Positions 17,460 through 25,879 of a stretch of 64,000 nt of DNA are shown piece by piece. This DNA comes from Staphylospora marina. GTDB taxonomy: Bacteria > Bacillota > Bacilli > Thermoactinomycetales > Thermoactinomycetaceae. The first letter of the stretch is position 1; every line of letters begins with the position of its first letter. The notes beneath the pieces are model-generated. The model did not search any database, had not been told where the DNA came from, and was given only the letters and a program-made list of their open reading frames with translations. Made by a program: the position numbers and the translations under genes. Where the stretch lies: the NCBI RefSeq assembly GCF_003856495.1, contig NZ_CP034118.1, forward strand, positions 538,001-602,000. The letters run 5' to 3'.

Positions 17460-19349
17460 ATGACCGTGAAAGAATTGTTCCAAGCCTGTGAACAAGGAGA
17501 CTTCCAGACTCTGAGATCTCTGTTGGAGAAAAATCCGGAGTGGATTCACGCAACCTCCAAAAAAGAAATATGGGGAATGGAAACACTGCTCCATGCAGCG
17601 CCAACTCCGGAAATCGCTTCGTACCTTCTGGACCAAGGGATTCCGGTGGATGTGAACATCGATCCAATCATCAGGTGGACGCCGGTGCTGGGGGGTGCTC
17701 GGCGGCACAACTGGGACACAGTTCGCTTTCTGATCCAAAGTGGGGCGGATGTGTACGTCCGGGATCACAATAACAATGGGCTGTTGGAGATGGCGATATA
17801 CAATCGGCAATTCGACTTGGCTGAAGAACTGCTGGATCGTGGGGTTCCGGTGGATGTGAAAGGAGTTTTGAAATGGGCCGTTCAGGAGGGTCCGCTTAAG
17901 CTGATCCGCCGCATGCTGGAAAAAGTGGCTGACGTGAATGCCAATACCGCACATGGTGAGTTCCCTCTGGAATATGCGATCCAGCGGGGAGATGTGGAGA
18001 TCGTGCGCTGCCTGCTGGAAGCGGGGGCAGATATGAAACACGGTTTGTTTCAGGTGCGTGATTCTCAGAAATATGGTAAAGTACCGTTTCCAGTTGCGAA
18101 AGAGCTCTTTTTCTTGTTGCTCCAATCCGGCGCACCCACCATCATTGAGACTCACAACATCTTGCACAACTTGGCGGGTGCATCCGAAGAATGGATCCCG
18201 GTGATGAAACAGATTCCCGGCTTTCATGAATTGGTTCGGATGAGGGATATCCACGGGCGATTGCCGCAACATTACGCCTCGAGCAGAAAGATGTTCAAGT
18301 TTCTGGCGGAGTCTGCGGGTTTCACGGGCGATCAGCCGATTGAGAACTATTCCAAACCGGATCCAGATAAGCAATCCGGGCAAATCATCCTTCTTCACCC
18401 CTGGCGGGATGAACTGGTGATCGCCGAACAGGGAGGTGTGCTTAGCCGCTGGAGGTACACGCCCCGACTGGAGTGGGTGTGCGGAATTCAGACCGACCAG
18501 CACGACATCCATGATTTGCTACTCTCCCCGGATGGCAAGTGGTTTGCCATGATCGCCCGGAGGGTGTTCGGGGTGGAGTTGAGGCGGTTCGACGATTTGT
18601 CGGTCATCCGCACATTGAAAGGGGAAAAATCCTGGACTTACAACAAAGGCTTCACCTCGGATGGCGGGATGTTGATTGTGGAATGTGAAGACGATTGGGA
18701 TGTAGGTTATGCCTGGTTTCAGTGGAAATCGGGGAAATCCGGGTTTGCTTCGATGGAAGATCTGGGAATACATGATGGATTTAGAGGAGGAGACCTCCTT
18801 TCTCCTGACGAAGAAAAATGGGCCTTTGTCGTGAAGCATCCATATGAAGACGATTATGAAATGAGTCTGAATATCGTGCCGTTCCCGTTCCGGGGAGGAG
18901 AGCGGACATGGTTCTGTTGTTTTCCGTTGAAACGGGATCGGAGTTGGGAGAGGATTGATGCCGTACTGGGAACGGCGTTTCATCCGGATTCGGATCGCGT
19001 GTTTTTTTATGTGAATGTGTACGACTGGGTATACGGACGAAGTGTGGTGGAAGACCGCCTGATCGCCTGTTCGGTGTCAGAGAACCGGATGTTGTGGAGC
19101 GTGACGCTTACTTCCGGGATCGAAAGGGACGACAAAAAGCTCCCTGATACCTCTCGTCTGGTGGTCAAAGGGGACAAAATCGCCTGTGCCACCCCGGAAA
19201 GCAAATTGTTATTCCTGGATGTTCAAACGGGGTCTGTGTTGCGGGAAGTTCAGGTAGAAGGAAAGATTCTGGCCATCGGGCTGCATCCGGACGGGGACAA
19301 GCTGCGGGTGGCGACGGACGTCGAAATGCAGTTGGTGGATTGGGAATAA
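17460..19349 (+). CDS. array copy E: ankyrin-repeat protein with C-terminal beta-propeller-like domain
   Basis: The intact 629-residue paralogue starts at ATG 17460 with GGAGAGGAG upstream, only 20 bp after copy D. The frame is open far upstream, inside copy D, but all sister genes start at this MTVKELFQ. Its first half resembles copy C (DVYVRDHNNNGLLEMAI), while the propeller segment VPFPFRGGERT resembles copy B, and the C-terminus (EMQLVDWE) matches copy C. The close spacing and shared signals suggest that C, D and E are cotranscribed. Function is unknown. Confidence 0.85.
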   Translation: MTVKELFQACEQGDFQTLRSLLEKNPEWIHATSKKEIWGMETLLHAAPTPEIASYLLDQGIPVDVNIDPIIRWTPVLGGARRHNWDTVRFLIQSGADVYVRDHNNNGLLEMAIYNRQFDLAEELLDRGVPVDVKGVLKWAVQEGPLKLIRRMLEKVADVNANTAHGEFPLEYAIQRGDVEIVRCLLEAGADMKHGLFQVRDSQKYGKVPFPVAKELFFLLLQSGAPTIIETHNILHNLAGASEEWIPVMKQIPGFHELVRMRDIHGRLPQHYASSRKMFKFLAESAGFTGDQPIENYSKPDPDKQSGQIILLHPWRDELVIAEQGGVLSRWRYTPRLEWVCGIQTDQHDIHDLLLSPDGKWFAMIARRVFGVELRRFDDLSVIRTLKGEKSWTYNKGFTSDGGMLIVECEDDWDVGYAWFQWKSGKSGFASMEDLGIHDGFRGGDLLSPDEEKWAFVVKHPYEDDYEMSLNIVPFPFRGGERTWFCCFPLKRDRSWERIDAVLGTAFHPDSDRVFFYVNVYDWVYGRSVVEDRLIACSVSENRMLWSVTLTSGIERDDKKLPDTSRLVVKGDKIACATPESKLLFLDVQTGSVLREVQVEGKILAIGLHPDGDKLRVATDVEMQLVDWE

Positions 19350-19362
19350 GGCGCGGACTCAT

Positions 19363-19395
19363 GCCTTCCGGTTTCAACCGGGAGGCGATTTTTTT
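19363..19395 (+). terminator. intrinsic terminator at the end of the ankyrin array
   Basis: GCCTTCCGGT (19363-19372) pairs with ACCGGGAGGC (19377-19386), TTCA loop, followed by GA and seven T. It is the only copy of the spacer hairpin that kept its T run. Confidence 0.85.
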
Positions 19396-19440
19396 GCATC
19401 TCTCTCCCTGATGCGGTATGTCCCGTGCCGGAGTGTGGTG

Positions 19441-19546
19441 AGATCATGGACCAATTTTCTGTTTTTCCATGATCTTGACTTCGGAGAAGAGGGAATAGAT
19501 TGAAGAAATGAGTGGATGAGATCCACTGTATCCGGACACGGTCCGG
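19441..19546 (+). promoter_or_regulatory. structured leader region of rph
   Basis: Three dyads lie between the array terminator and rph: AGATCATGG (19441-19449) with CCATGATCT (19467-19475); AGTGGAT (19511-19517) with ATCCACT (19521-19527); and TCCGGAC (19531-19537) with GTCCGGGA (19541-19548). A possible -35 TTGACT starts at 19475 with TAGATT 15 bp further on, a poor spacing. The first dyad encloses an 8-codon ORF (ATG 19446 to TGA). Regulation is likely but its mechanism is unclear. Confidence 0.4.
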
Positions 19547-19583
19547 GACGAACCAGAAAAGTGGTCAAAGGAGAGATCCGTGC

Positions 19584-22208
19584 ATGTCATCCCTCGTTCT
19601 TGGATTCAGGGAAATGGATCGGGAGTCGTTGGAGTTGGTCGGGGGAAAAGCCTTCCATCTGGGGGAGCTGGCCCGGGTGGATGGCCTTCGGATTCCGGAG
19701 GGATTCTGCGTCACGACGGAAGCGTTTGAGCGGGAGATCGGCAGAGATGCGGAGTTTCTGTCCATGGTGGAGCGATTGTCCGAGCTGAAAGTCACCGACA
19801 CCGGGCGCATCCGGGATCTATCCGCTGAAATCCGGGCGTTCATCGAAGGGACGGAGCTCGGCGCAGACATCCGGGAAGCCATTGCCGCGAGGCTTTCTGA
19901 GTGGGGAGAGAATGCCGGTTTCGCCGTGAGATCCAGCGCCACCGCCGAGGATCTGCCCGATGCGTCGTTTGCCGGTCAGCATGACACGTGGCTCAATGTC
20001 AAAGGCACGGAAGCCGTGACGGAGCATGTCAAAAAGTGCTGGGCTTCGTTGTTCACGGAGCGGGCGGTGCTGTACCGGATGAAAAACGGCTTTGACCATC
20101 GCAAGGTGCGCCTGGCCGTGATCATCCAGCGCATGATCTACCCGGAGGCGTCCGGCATTCTGTTCACCGCCGATCCCACGACCGGCAACCGGAACGTGCT
20201 TGTGATTGACGCCGGCTTCGGAATCGGGGAAGCTCTCGTCTCCGGTCTGGTAACGGCCGACCAGTACAAGGTGCGCGACGGGAACATCATCGGAAAGACG
20301 GTGGCGGACAAGAAAAAGGGCGTTTTCTCCGTAAAGGACGGCGGAACGGAAGTGAAAGAGCTGGATCCGAAGATGTCCGGCAAGCAGACGCTTTCGGATG
20401 AACAAATCCTGGAACTGGAACGGATCGGCAGGCGGATCGAGGCTCATTTCCGAAAACCGCAGGACATCGAGTGGTGCTTGGCTAGCGGGGAGATCCACAT
20501 TCTGCAAAGCCGGCCCATCACCACCCTGTTCCCGGTTCCGGAGGCGCCGGATGACAGCCATCGGGTCTATTTGTCTTTCGGTCACCAACAAATGATGACG
20601 GATCCCATCAAGCCGCTGGGCATGTCCATCCTGAAATGGATGTCCGCCCGTGTGCCGACGGTGGAGGCGGGAGGAAGGCTGTTCATGGACATTTCCCATG
20701 ATCTGGCGTCTCCCGTTTCCCGGAAACTGCTGATCAGTGCCATGGGCAACAATGATCCGTTGCTCCAAAACGCGATCCTGGAGGTTCTCCGGCGCGAAGA
20801 GTTTGCCCGGTCATTCCCGCGAGGGAAGCCGGTGATGAGCTTCGGGAAAGGGCGTTTTTCCTGGAGGATTTTTTCGGAAGCGTACCGGATTTACCGGAAA
20901 AACGACATTTCCATCGTCCGGGAACTCATCGCCGCGGGGGAGGAATCCAACGAACAACTCCGGCGGCAAATCGAAGGGGTTTCGGGAGAAGAGCTGTTCC
21001 GGCTGATTGAGAAAGATTGCCGCCAACTGGAGCGGGTCATCATCCGTCCCGGGAGTTACGCCGCCATCCTCACGGGGGTGTTTGCGGGCAGGTGGCTCTC
21101 CCGCAAGCTGGAAAAATGGCTGGGGGAACCGGGGACGGCGGATGTGTTGAGCCAGTCCGTCCCGTACAATGTCACTTCCGAAATGGGGCTGGCATTGTTG
21201 GACGTGGCCGATGCGATCCGGCCGTATCCGGACGTGATCGATTACCTCGAGCGCGCAAGCAATGACACGTTTTTCGAGGATCTGTCCCGATTGCCGGGCG
21301 GTCCTGAAGCGGCCGATGCCATCCGGGCCTTCCTGGACAAATACGGGGCGCGTTGCACCGGGGAGATTGACATCACCCGGCCGAGATGGCAGGAACAACC
21401 CGCCACGCTGGCAACGGTCATTTTGAGCAACATCCGCAATTTCGCACCGGGAGCCAGCCGGGCAAAATGGGAACAGGGCCTGAGCGAGGCACAAAACAAG
21501 GAGCGCGAAATCCTGAAACGGCTGGAATCCCTGCCGGGCGGGAAACGGAAGGCTGAAAAAGCGCGGAAGTGGATCAGTGTTCTGCGCAATTTCACCGGGT
21601 ACCGGGAATATCCCAAATTCGCCATGGTCAAGCGGCTGTTTCTCTACAAGCAGGCCTTGCTCAAAGAGGCGGACCGGTTGGTGGAAGAAGGGCTGATCGC
21701 AGAGAGGGAAGATATTTTTTATCTGTACATGGAGGAACTGAAGGAAGCGGTTCTCTCGCGGAACCTGGATCCGGATCTCATCCGCAGGCGAAAAGAGGAA
21801 TACCGGTTGTATGAAAAATTGCAACCGCCCCGGCTTCTGACGTCGGAAGGGGAATGCATCTCCGGGGAAATTCGGGATGACCGGATTCCGGAAGGAGCCA
21901 TTCCGGGCATTCCCGTTTCTTCCGGGATCATCGAAGGACGGGCGCGGGTCGTGCTGCGGGTGGAAGACGCCGACATCGCGGAGGGGGACATCCTGGTCAC
22001 TCCGTTCACCGACCCGAGTTGGACGCCGGTGTTCGTCTCCATCAAGGGGCTGGTCACCGAAGTGGGCGGCCTGATGACGCACGGTTCGGTCATTGCCCGG
22101 GAATACGGCATTCCCGCCGTTGTCGGCGTCGAAAACGCGACCCGACGGATCAAGGACGGCCAGCGAATCCGCCTAAACGGAACGGCGGGATATATCGAGT
22201 TGCTGTGA
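19584..22208 (+). CDS. rph: rifampin phosphotransferase
   Basis: RPH inactivates rifamycins by transferring the beta-phosphate of ATP to the C21 hydroxyl. The 874-residue length fits the family (about 865). An N-terminal ATP-grasp part is shown by VGGKAFHLGELA, VRSSATAEDLPDASFAGQHDT and QDIEWCLASGEIHILQSRPI. The rifamycin-binding middle follows, then the C-terminal swivelling His domain with GGLMTHGSVIAREYGIPAVVG, whose His is the phosphate carrier. PEP synthase shares the fold but has a C-terminal PEP-binding barrel, absent here. ATG 19584 has AAAGGAGAG about 10 bases upstream. It is a stand-alone gene, without a visible actinomycete-type rifamycin-associated element. Confidence 0.88.
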   Translation: MSSLVLGFREMDRESLELVGGKAFHLGELARVDGLRIPEGFCVTTEAFEREIGRDAEFLSMVERLSELKVTDTGRIRDLSAEIRAFIEGTELGADIREAIAARLSEWGENAGFAVRSSATAEDLPDASFAGQHDTWLNVKGTEAVTEHVKKCWASLFTERAVLYRMKNGFDHRKVRLAVIIQRMIYPEASGILFTADPTTGNRNVLVIDAGFGIGEALVSGLVTADQYKVRDGNIIGKTVADKKKGVFSVKDGGTEVKELDPKMSGKQTLSDEQILELERIGRRIEAHFRKPQDIEWCLASGEIHILQSRPITTLFPVPEAPDDSHRVYLSFGHQQMMTDPIKPLGMSILKWMSARVPTVEAGGRLFMDISHDLASPVSRKLLISAMGNNDPLLQNAILEVLRREEFARSFPRGKPVMSFGKGRFSWRIFSEAYRIYRKNDISIVRELIAAGEESNEQLRRQIEGVSGEELFRLIEKDCRQLERVIIRPGSYAAILTGVFAGRWLSRKLEKWLGEPGTADVLSQSVPYNVTSEMGLALLDVADAIRPYPDVIDYLERASNDTFFEDLSRLPGGPEAADAIRAFLDKYGARCTGEIDITRPRWQEQPATLATVILSNIRNFAPGASRAKWEQGLSEAQNKEREILKRLESLPGGKRKAEKARKWISVLRNFTGYREYPKFAMVKRLFLYKQALLKEADRLVEEGLIAEREDIFYLYMEELKEAVLSRNLDPDLIRRRKEEYRLYEKLQPPRLLTSEGECISGEIRDDRIPEGAIPGIPVSSGIIEGRARVVLRVEDADIAEGDILVTPFTDPSWTPVFVSIKGLVTEVGGLMTHGSVIAREYGIPAVVGVENATRRIKDGQRIRLNGTAGYIELL

Positions 22209-22218
22209 AAACAGAGCA

Positions 22219-22255
22219 AAGTCGTCGGCCGGCATGGTTCGGCAGGCGACTTTTC
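22219..22255 (+). terminator. intrinsic terminator of rph
   Basis: AAAGTCG (22219-22225) pairs with CGACTTT (22248-22254), with a G+C-rich inner stem (GGCCG/CGG), then TTTCG. Confidence 0.6.
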
Positions 22256-22289
22256 GTTTGTGATGGCAAAGCAACGTTTCCATAAACCC

Positions 22290-22652
22290 TCAAATTCGCA
22301 TCCATCGGGCGGAATCCATGAGGTCATACAAATCCATGGCTTGATCCACATCATACAGTCCGTTTTTCTCCTGAACGACAAACGGGAAACATCCCTTGAT
22401 TCCGTACAGGACCTGGATCATGCCGATGAACTTCAGAATCTCTCCCTTCGCCGGTACGCCGACAACCGAGAATTTTCCTTCCACTTGGGCTTGTTTCAGC
22501 TCTTCGAGCAGGGCGTGACCGATCGCAGGCAGATCGTTCTCATTTTGGGCGGACTCCAGCATTTGTGCCGCTTTCACGCGCCGAACTTTCACACATTGAA
22601 GGGAATTCAGTTTCACGGGAACGTCTCCCGGTGAGAAATCGATCAACAGCAT
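22290..22652 (-). CDS. small cytoplasmic protein of unknown function
   Basis: I do not recognise this 120-residue product (MLLIDFSPGDVPVKL start, DVDQAMDLYDLMDSARWMRI end). It is mixed alpha/beta in character, without signal peptide, membrane helix or metal motif. ATG 22652 is chosen because AGGAGA lies 9 bases upstream; a GTG three codons earlier has the site directly adjacent and is less likely. It sits alone between rph and a lipoprotein gene, on the opposite strand to both. Confidence 0.6.
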   Translation of the reverse strand: MLLIDFSPGDVPVKLNSLQCVKVRRVKAAQMLESAQNENDLPAIGHALLEELKQAQVEGKFSVVGVPAKGEILKFIGMIQVLYGIKGCFPFVVQEKNGLYDVDQAMDLYDLMDSARWMRI

Positions 22653-23058
22653 GTCTCTCACTCTCCTGGATCAGGTTTTCAATGTTGACAGGATGAATAC
22701 ACAGAAGGGATGAATACACAGTGAGGGAGGTGCGGCATTTCCGATGAGTGAAGGATGCGTGCCGATGGATGCATGATTTGGTGAGTTGCAGAGGAAACGA
22801 CGGTCGGGGGTCAGGTTTCAAGAGAGGAAGAGAGAATGGTTGAGGAGGAGACAGAAAAGAACATACCCGCCGGAGGGCGGTATGGAAACATTTTTTTGAT
22901 GACCCAGGTTGGCGGATGGGCTCCTCATGTGGATGAAGTTGGAACAAAAGAATGAAAAGATGCGTCAGAGATGTGACCGATCAGGCCAAATTTCCGATTG
23001 TTGAAGATGGTTGGGAGTCGGTTGACTTATCGAAATTCAAACGTTTTGGGAGGTCGCG
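22653..23058. other. gene-free region between divergent genes
   Basis: About 400 bp with no convincing ORF. It contains a short direct repeat of GGATGAATACACAG (about 22691-22722) and must carry promoters for both flanking genes; none is clear enough to call. Confidence 0.45.
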
Positions 23059-24072
23059 ATGAAAAAATTTGCGTCGATCCTGTTCGGCATGCTCATCGCT
23101 TTGGCTGCAGGCTGCGGATTTCCGTCAAACATCGACTTGTCCGACGGTCATGTTGGGGTGATTTACACGGACGCGACCAAAAAAGACAGCGAGTTTGTGG
23201 TATTGGACAAAAACGGGAAAGTGACCGACTCCCATCGCATCAGGAAAATGGGAATTTTTCAGATTGAGCGTGGTCCCCGGAACGAATGGCTGTTGCCGGT
23301 TCGATTTGACGGCTACATGGCGATCATCCGGCCGGACGGCTCCTTGTCGGAAACAACCGTGTTGGACTTTCCATTGGACATTGCTGTGCATGGGGACACA
23401 ACGGTTACCGGTTTCAATACGGCCTTCCATTATGGCACCGTTGAACTGAAAGACGGAAAAACATCGAAAAAAAGAGAGTTGCCCGGCATGTTGATGGCGG
23501 TCTCAGTGGATGAAGAGTATGTCTACGTGTTCGGAGATATCAATGAAACTCATGGAAAATTGTATGTATTGGAGAAAGATCGATTGGAAATCCACAAAGA
23601 AATCACGCTTCAACAGGTTGTCCCGGATGACATCCTGCCCATAGACGGAAAGATCCTGTTGACATCGAGATCGGACCAATCGGATTTTCTCACGCTCGTA
23701 TCAAAAGAAGATTGGAGCATCAGACAAATCAACCTGCCGTACCATGGTCCGCAATATTTGTTGGCGGGTGATGAGGAGATTTTTGTCACTTACGCTCTGG
23801 GGAACCACATCAGTGTCCTGGATCGAAACACGCTGCAAATCAAAAGAAACATCCGGACATCAGATCAAGCGGTATTGAATGTGGACATGGATTCACGGCA
23901 TCTCTATGTCTTGTCCCAAGACCAAAATGATCCCAATCCCACGGGAAACATTGTCGGCAGGGTGGGGGTCTACGACAAGCAAACGGGCAAAAGGGTTCAA
24001 GTGTTTGAACTCCCGAACAAGAGAAACATGTTGGTGCAGGATTTGATCGTGATCCACCCCGATGTTCAATAA
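23059..24072 (+). CDS. lipoprotein with YncE/YVTN-like beta-propeller
   Basis: The 337-residue product begins with a lipoprotein signal (MKKFASILFGMLIALAAGC, lipobox LAAGC) and continues as repeated four-stranded segments (EFVVLDKNGKVTD, VYVFGDINETHGKLYVLEK, ISVLDRNTLQIKRNI, VGVYDKQTGKRVQVFEL) typical of extracellular propellers. It should be anchored outside the membrane. GGGAGG precedes ATG 23059. It shares only the general fold with the ankyrin-array propellers. The ligand is unknown. Confidence 0.75.
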   Translation: MKKFASILFGMLIALAAGCGFPSNIDLSDGHVGVIYTDATKKDSEFVVLDKNGKVTDSHRIRKMGIFQIERGPRNEWLLPVRFDGYMAIIRPDGSLSETTVLDFPLDIAVHGDTTVTGFNTAFHYGTVELKDGKTSKKRELPGMLMAVSVDEEYVYVFGDINETHGKLYVLEKDRLEIHKEITLQQVVPDDILPIDGKILLTSRSDQSDFLTLVSKEDWSIRQINLPYHGPQYLLAGDEEIFVTYALGNHISVLDRNTLQIKRNIRTSDQAVLNVDMDSRHLYVLSQDQNDPNPTGNIVGRVGVYDKQTGKRVQVFELPNKRNMLVQDLIVIHPDVQ

Positions 24073-24132
24073 CCCCGAGGAAGACGGTTCTTCGATTTGC
24101 GGGTCACGGAACGGTATGCTGTCATTTCCAGC

Positions 24133-24151
24133 CCCCTCCTTATCGGAGGGG
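24133..24151 (+). terminator. intrinsic terminator of the propeller lipoprotein gene
   Basis: CCCCTCC (24133-24139) pairs with GGAGGGG (24145-24151), followed by TTATGCATTTTTT. Confidence 0.6.
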
Positions 24152-24285
24152 TTATGCATTTTTTGCCCCCGGTTGTCGAAGAACTGGTGTGCGCACATCG
24201 GACTGGACCGGTTCATGGGATTTGGCCTGAAGTACCCGACGGACTTCAAGGATACGCATCTTCATCGGGTGACGTAACAGATGCA

Positions 24286-24320
24286 GCCCCCGTCACGTTC
24301 ACCGTGCGGGGGCTTGATTT
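24286..24320. terminator. hairpin before the DinB gene 3' end
   Basis: GCCCCCG (24286-24292) pairs with CGGGGGC (24307-24313), with CACG/CGTG inside, then TTGATTTTC. It is placed to stop plus-strand transcripts and possibly those of the DinB gene. Confidence 0.55.
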
Positions 24321-24326
24321 TCTTCG

Positions 24327-24848
24327 TCATGCTTTCAGGATGCTCAGATACTCGATCCACGGACCCACGTCTTCCCGGTATCGCTTGGCCATCACCCGGA
24401 GGATCTGCGACAGGTGGGTCAGATCGTGGACCATCCATGTGGCCAGCAGTTCCCGAAGTCTCACCGTTCCGAATGCCGGATGGGTGCCTGTCCGTTCCTC
24501 GTCGGCTTGGGACCGGACCAGGTTGCGGATGTTTTGGATGTTTTCCTGTCGAAGTTGCCTGAACTCCGCGAGCATGTCTTCCAGTGTCCGTTTCTCCCGC
24601 TTCAGATGGGCGAACCGGTCAAAGTCGGGAAAGGGACGGTTTTCACCTTCCCGGAGAATCATTTCCAGTCGAGGGATCCAGTTGGTTTTCTCCCCTTCGA
24701 TGAGATGTTCCACCACTTCGGCCGGGTTCCAGGTTTCTTCCCCCTCACGGGCTTCAAGCCAACCGTCCGAAAGGCCGGTGAGCAGTGCTTCCAAAACCCG
24801 GGGCGTCCGCTCCAGGATCTCGATCGTTTCGTTCAGATTGAAGTTCAT
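24327..24848 (-). CDS. DinB/YfiT-like putative metal-dependent hydrolase-fold protein
   Basis: The 173-residue four-helix protein has the DinB pattern: [18 protein letters not shown] near the middle and [20 protein letters not shown] near the end, supplying the three-His metal site. Members of the superfamily in Firmicutes include thiol transferases (BstA-type) and stress-induced proteins; which this is cannot be decided. ATG 24848 is chosen for its AAAGGAG site 9 bases upstream; the much longer open frame upstream lacks protein-like sequence. It is divergent from the rRNA methyltransferase gene, with 97 bp between them. Confidence 0.78.
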   Translation of the reverse strand: MNFNLNETIEILERTPRVLEALLTGLSDGWLEAREGEETWNPAEVVEHLIEGEKTNWIPRLEMILREGENRPFPDFDRFAHLKREKRTLEDMLAEFRQLRQENIQNIRNLVRSQADEERTGTHPAFGTVRLRELLATWMVHDLTHLSQILRVMAKRYREDVGPWIEYLSILKA

Positions 24849-24945
24849 GGTTTCGCTCCTTTCCTGATTACAAGGTATCATGAATGAAGGGCGTTTGGAA
24901 AATCGGTGGAGCGATGTTGCACGGGATGAAGGAGGAGATGCAGCC

Positions 24946-25836
24946 GTGTCTTTGATCAGCAGAAAGGAAATGGCCGCCGATCTGGCGGAGGTCCATGAAC
25001 GGATGTTCAAGTGCCCGCATTGCGGCTCTTCCATGAAAGTGACCGACAGAAAAAGCCTGGTGTGCACCCGCCGTCACACCTTTGATTTTGCCAGGCAGGG
25101 GTATGTCCATCTGGCCGGAACCTCGGTCAAAACCCAGTACGGCAAAGAGCTGTTCGAGGCGAGGAGAAAGCTTCTGGCCGAAACAGGATGGTTCCGCCGG
25201 TTGGATGAGACCGTGGCGGCGTTCGTGGCAGAACAAACCCCCGAGCGGGACGGGCTGCGCATCCTGGACGCGGGATGCGGGGAAGGAACTCATCTGGCGG
25301 AAATCTGCGGGCAGCTTGTCCGTCGCGGGAGGAACGCGACGGGATTCGGCGTTGATCTGGCCAAGGAAGGAATCATGACGGCCGCCAGGAGTTACCGCGA
25401 GCAGATCTGGGTGGTGGGGGACCTGGCCCGCACGCCGTTCGCGGACGGTTCGTTCGACGTGATCCTGAACATTCTTTCGCCGTCCAATTACGGGGAATTC
25501 CGCAGGTTGTTGAAGCCCGGCGGTTTGTTGGTCAAAGTGGTTCCCGGTCCCGATTACCTGCTGGAGCTGCGGAAATCGTTCTTCGATGATCCCGGGAAGC
25601 AGGCGTATTCCAACGAAGCCGTCGTCGACCGGTTCCGTGAGCGCTTCCGGATGCTGGATCGGATGCGATTGCGTCATGCGGTGCCCCTGAACCGGGAAGA
25701 CGCGGAGGCGCTGGTGCTCATGACTCCGCTGGGTTGGAACGTCCCGGAGGAGAAAGTGCGGGCGTTTCTGGAAAGGCGGCCGCGGGAGATCACGCTGGAT
25801 CTGGAAATCATCGCCGGCCAGACGGCAGAAGGCTGA
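24946..25836 (+). CDS. 23S rRNA (guanine-N1)-methyltransferase, RlmA/TlrB family
   Basis: RlmA-type enzymes methylate N1 of G745 or G748 in the loop of helix 35; the G748 enzymes (TlrB, MyrA) protect against tylosin-type macrolides. This 296-residue protein has the family's N-terminal zinc site ([10 protein letters not shown], then [18 protein letters not shown]) and a SAM site ([15 protein letters not shown]), plus [19 protein letters not shown]. The start is a GTG at 24946 with GGAGGAG 8 bases upstream, giving the usual length; more upstream in-frame starts lack a site. Whether it targets G745 or G748 cannot be told; Gram-positive members are usually G748-type. Confidence 0.85.
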   Translation: MSLISRKEMAADLAEVHERMFKCPHCGSSMKVTDRKSLVCTRRHTFDFARQGYVHLAGTSVKTQYGKELFEARRKLLAETGWFRRLDETVAAFVAEQTPERDGLRILDAGCGEGTHLAEICGQLVRRGRNATGFGVDLAKEGIMTAARSYREQIWVVGDLARTPFADGSFDVILNILSPSNYGEFRRLLKPGGLLVKVVPGPDYLLELRKSFFDDPGKQAYSNEAVVDRFRERFRMLDRMRLRHAVPLNREDAEALVLMTPLGWNVPEEKVRAFLERRPREITLDLEIIAGQTAEG

Positions 25837-25868
25837 ATTCCGTTCCGCAAAAAAGGGCGGAACGGAAT
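25837..25868. terminator. hairpin between convergent genes
   Basis: ATTCCGTTCCGC (25837-25848) pairs with GCGGAACGGAAT (25857-25868), a 12-bp perfect stem with an A-rich loop. No T run follows. Confidence 0.55.
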
Positions 25869-25879
25869 CCGACCCCTGC

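Larger units (their letters stand above)
11011..19395 (+). repeat. head-to-tail array of five ankyrin/propeller paralogues
   Basis: Five copies of one gene, each about 1.9 kb when complete, are repeated with the same ribosome-binding segment (GGAGAGGAG) and, in four of five cases, the same spacer hairpin. Sequence identity is highest in the last third of each unit. The array arose by tandem duplication with later exchange between copies; no transposase or flanking repeats are visible. Confidence 0.85.

Noticed and set aside
19584-22208. Phosphoenolpyruvate synthase instead of rifampin phosphotransferase
   Set aside because: The swivelling His domain is at the C-terminus and no PEP-binding barrel follows; length fits RPH.
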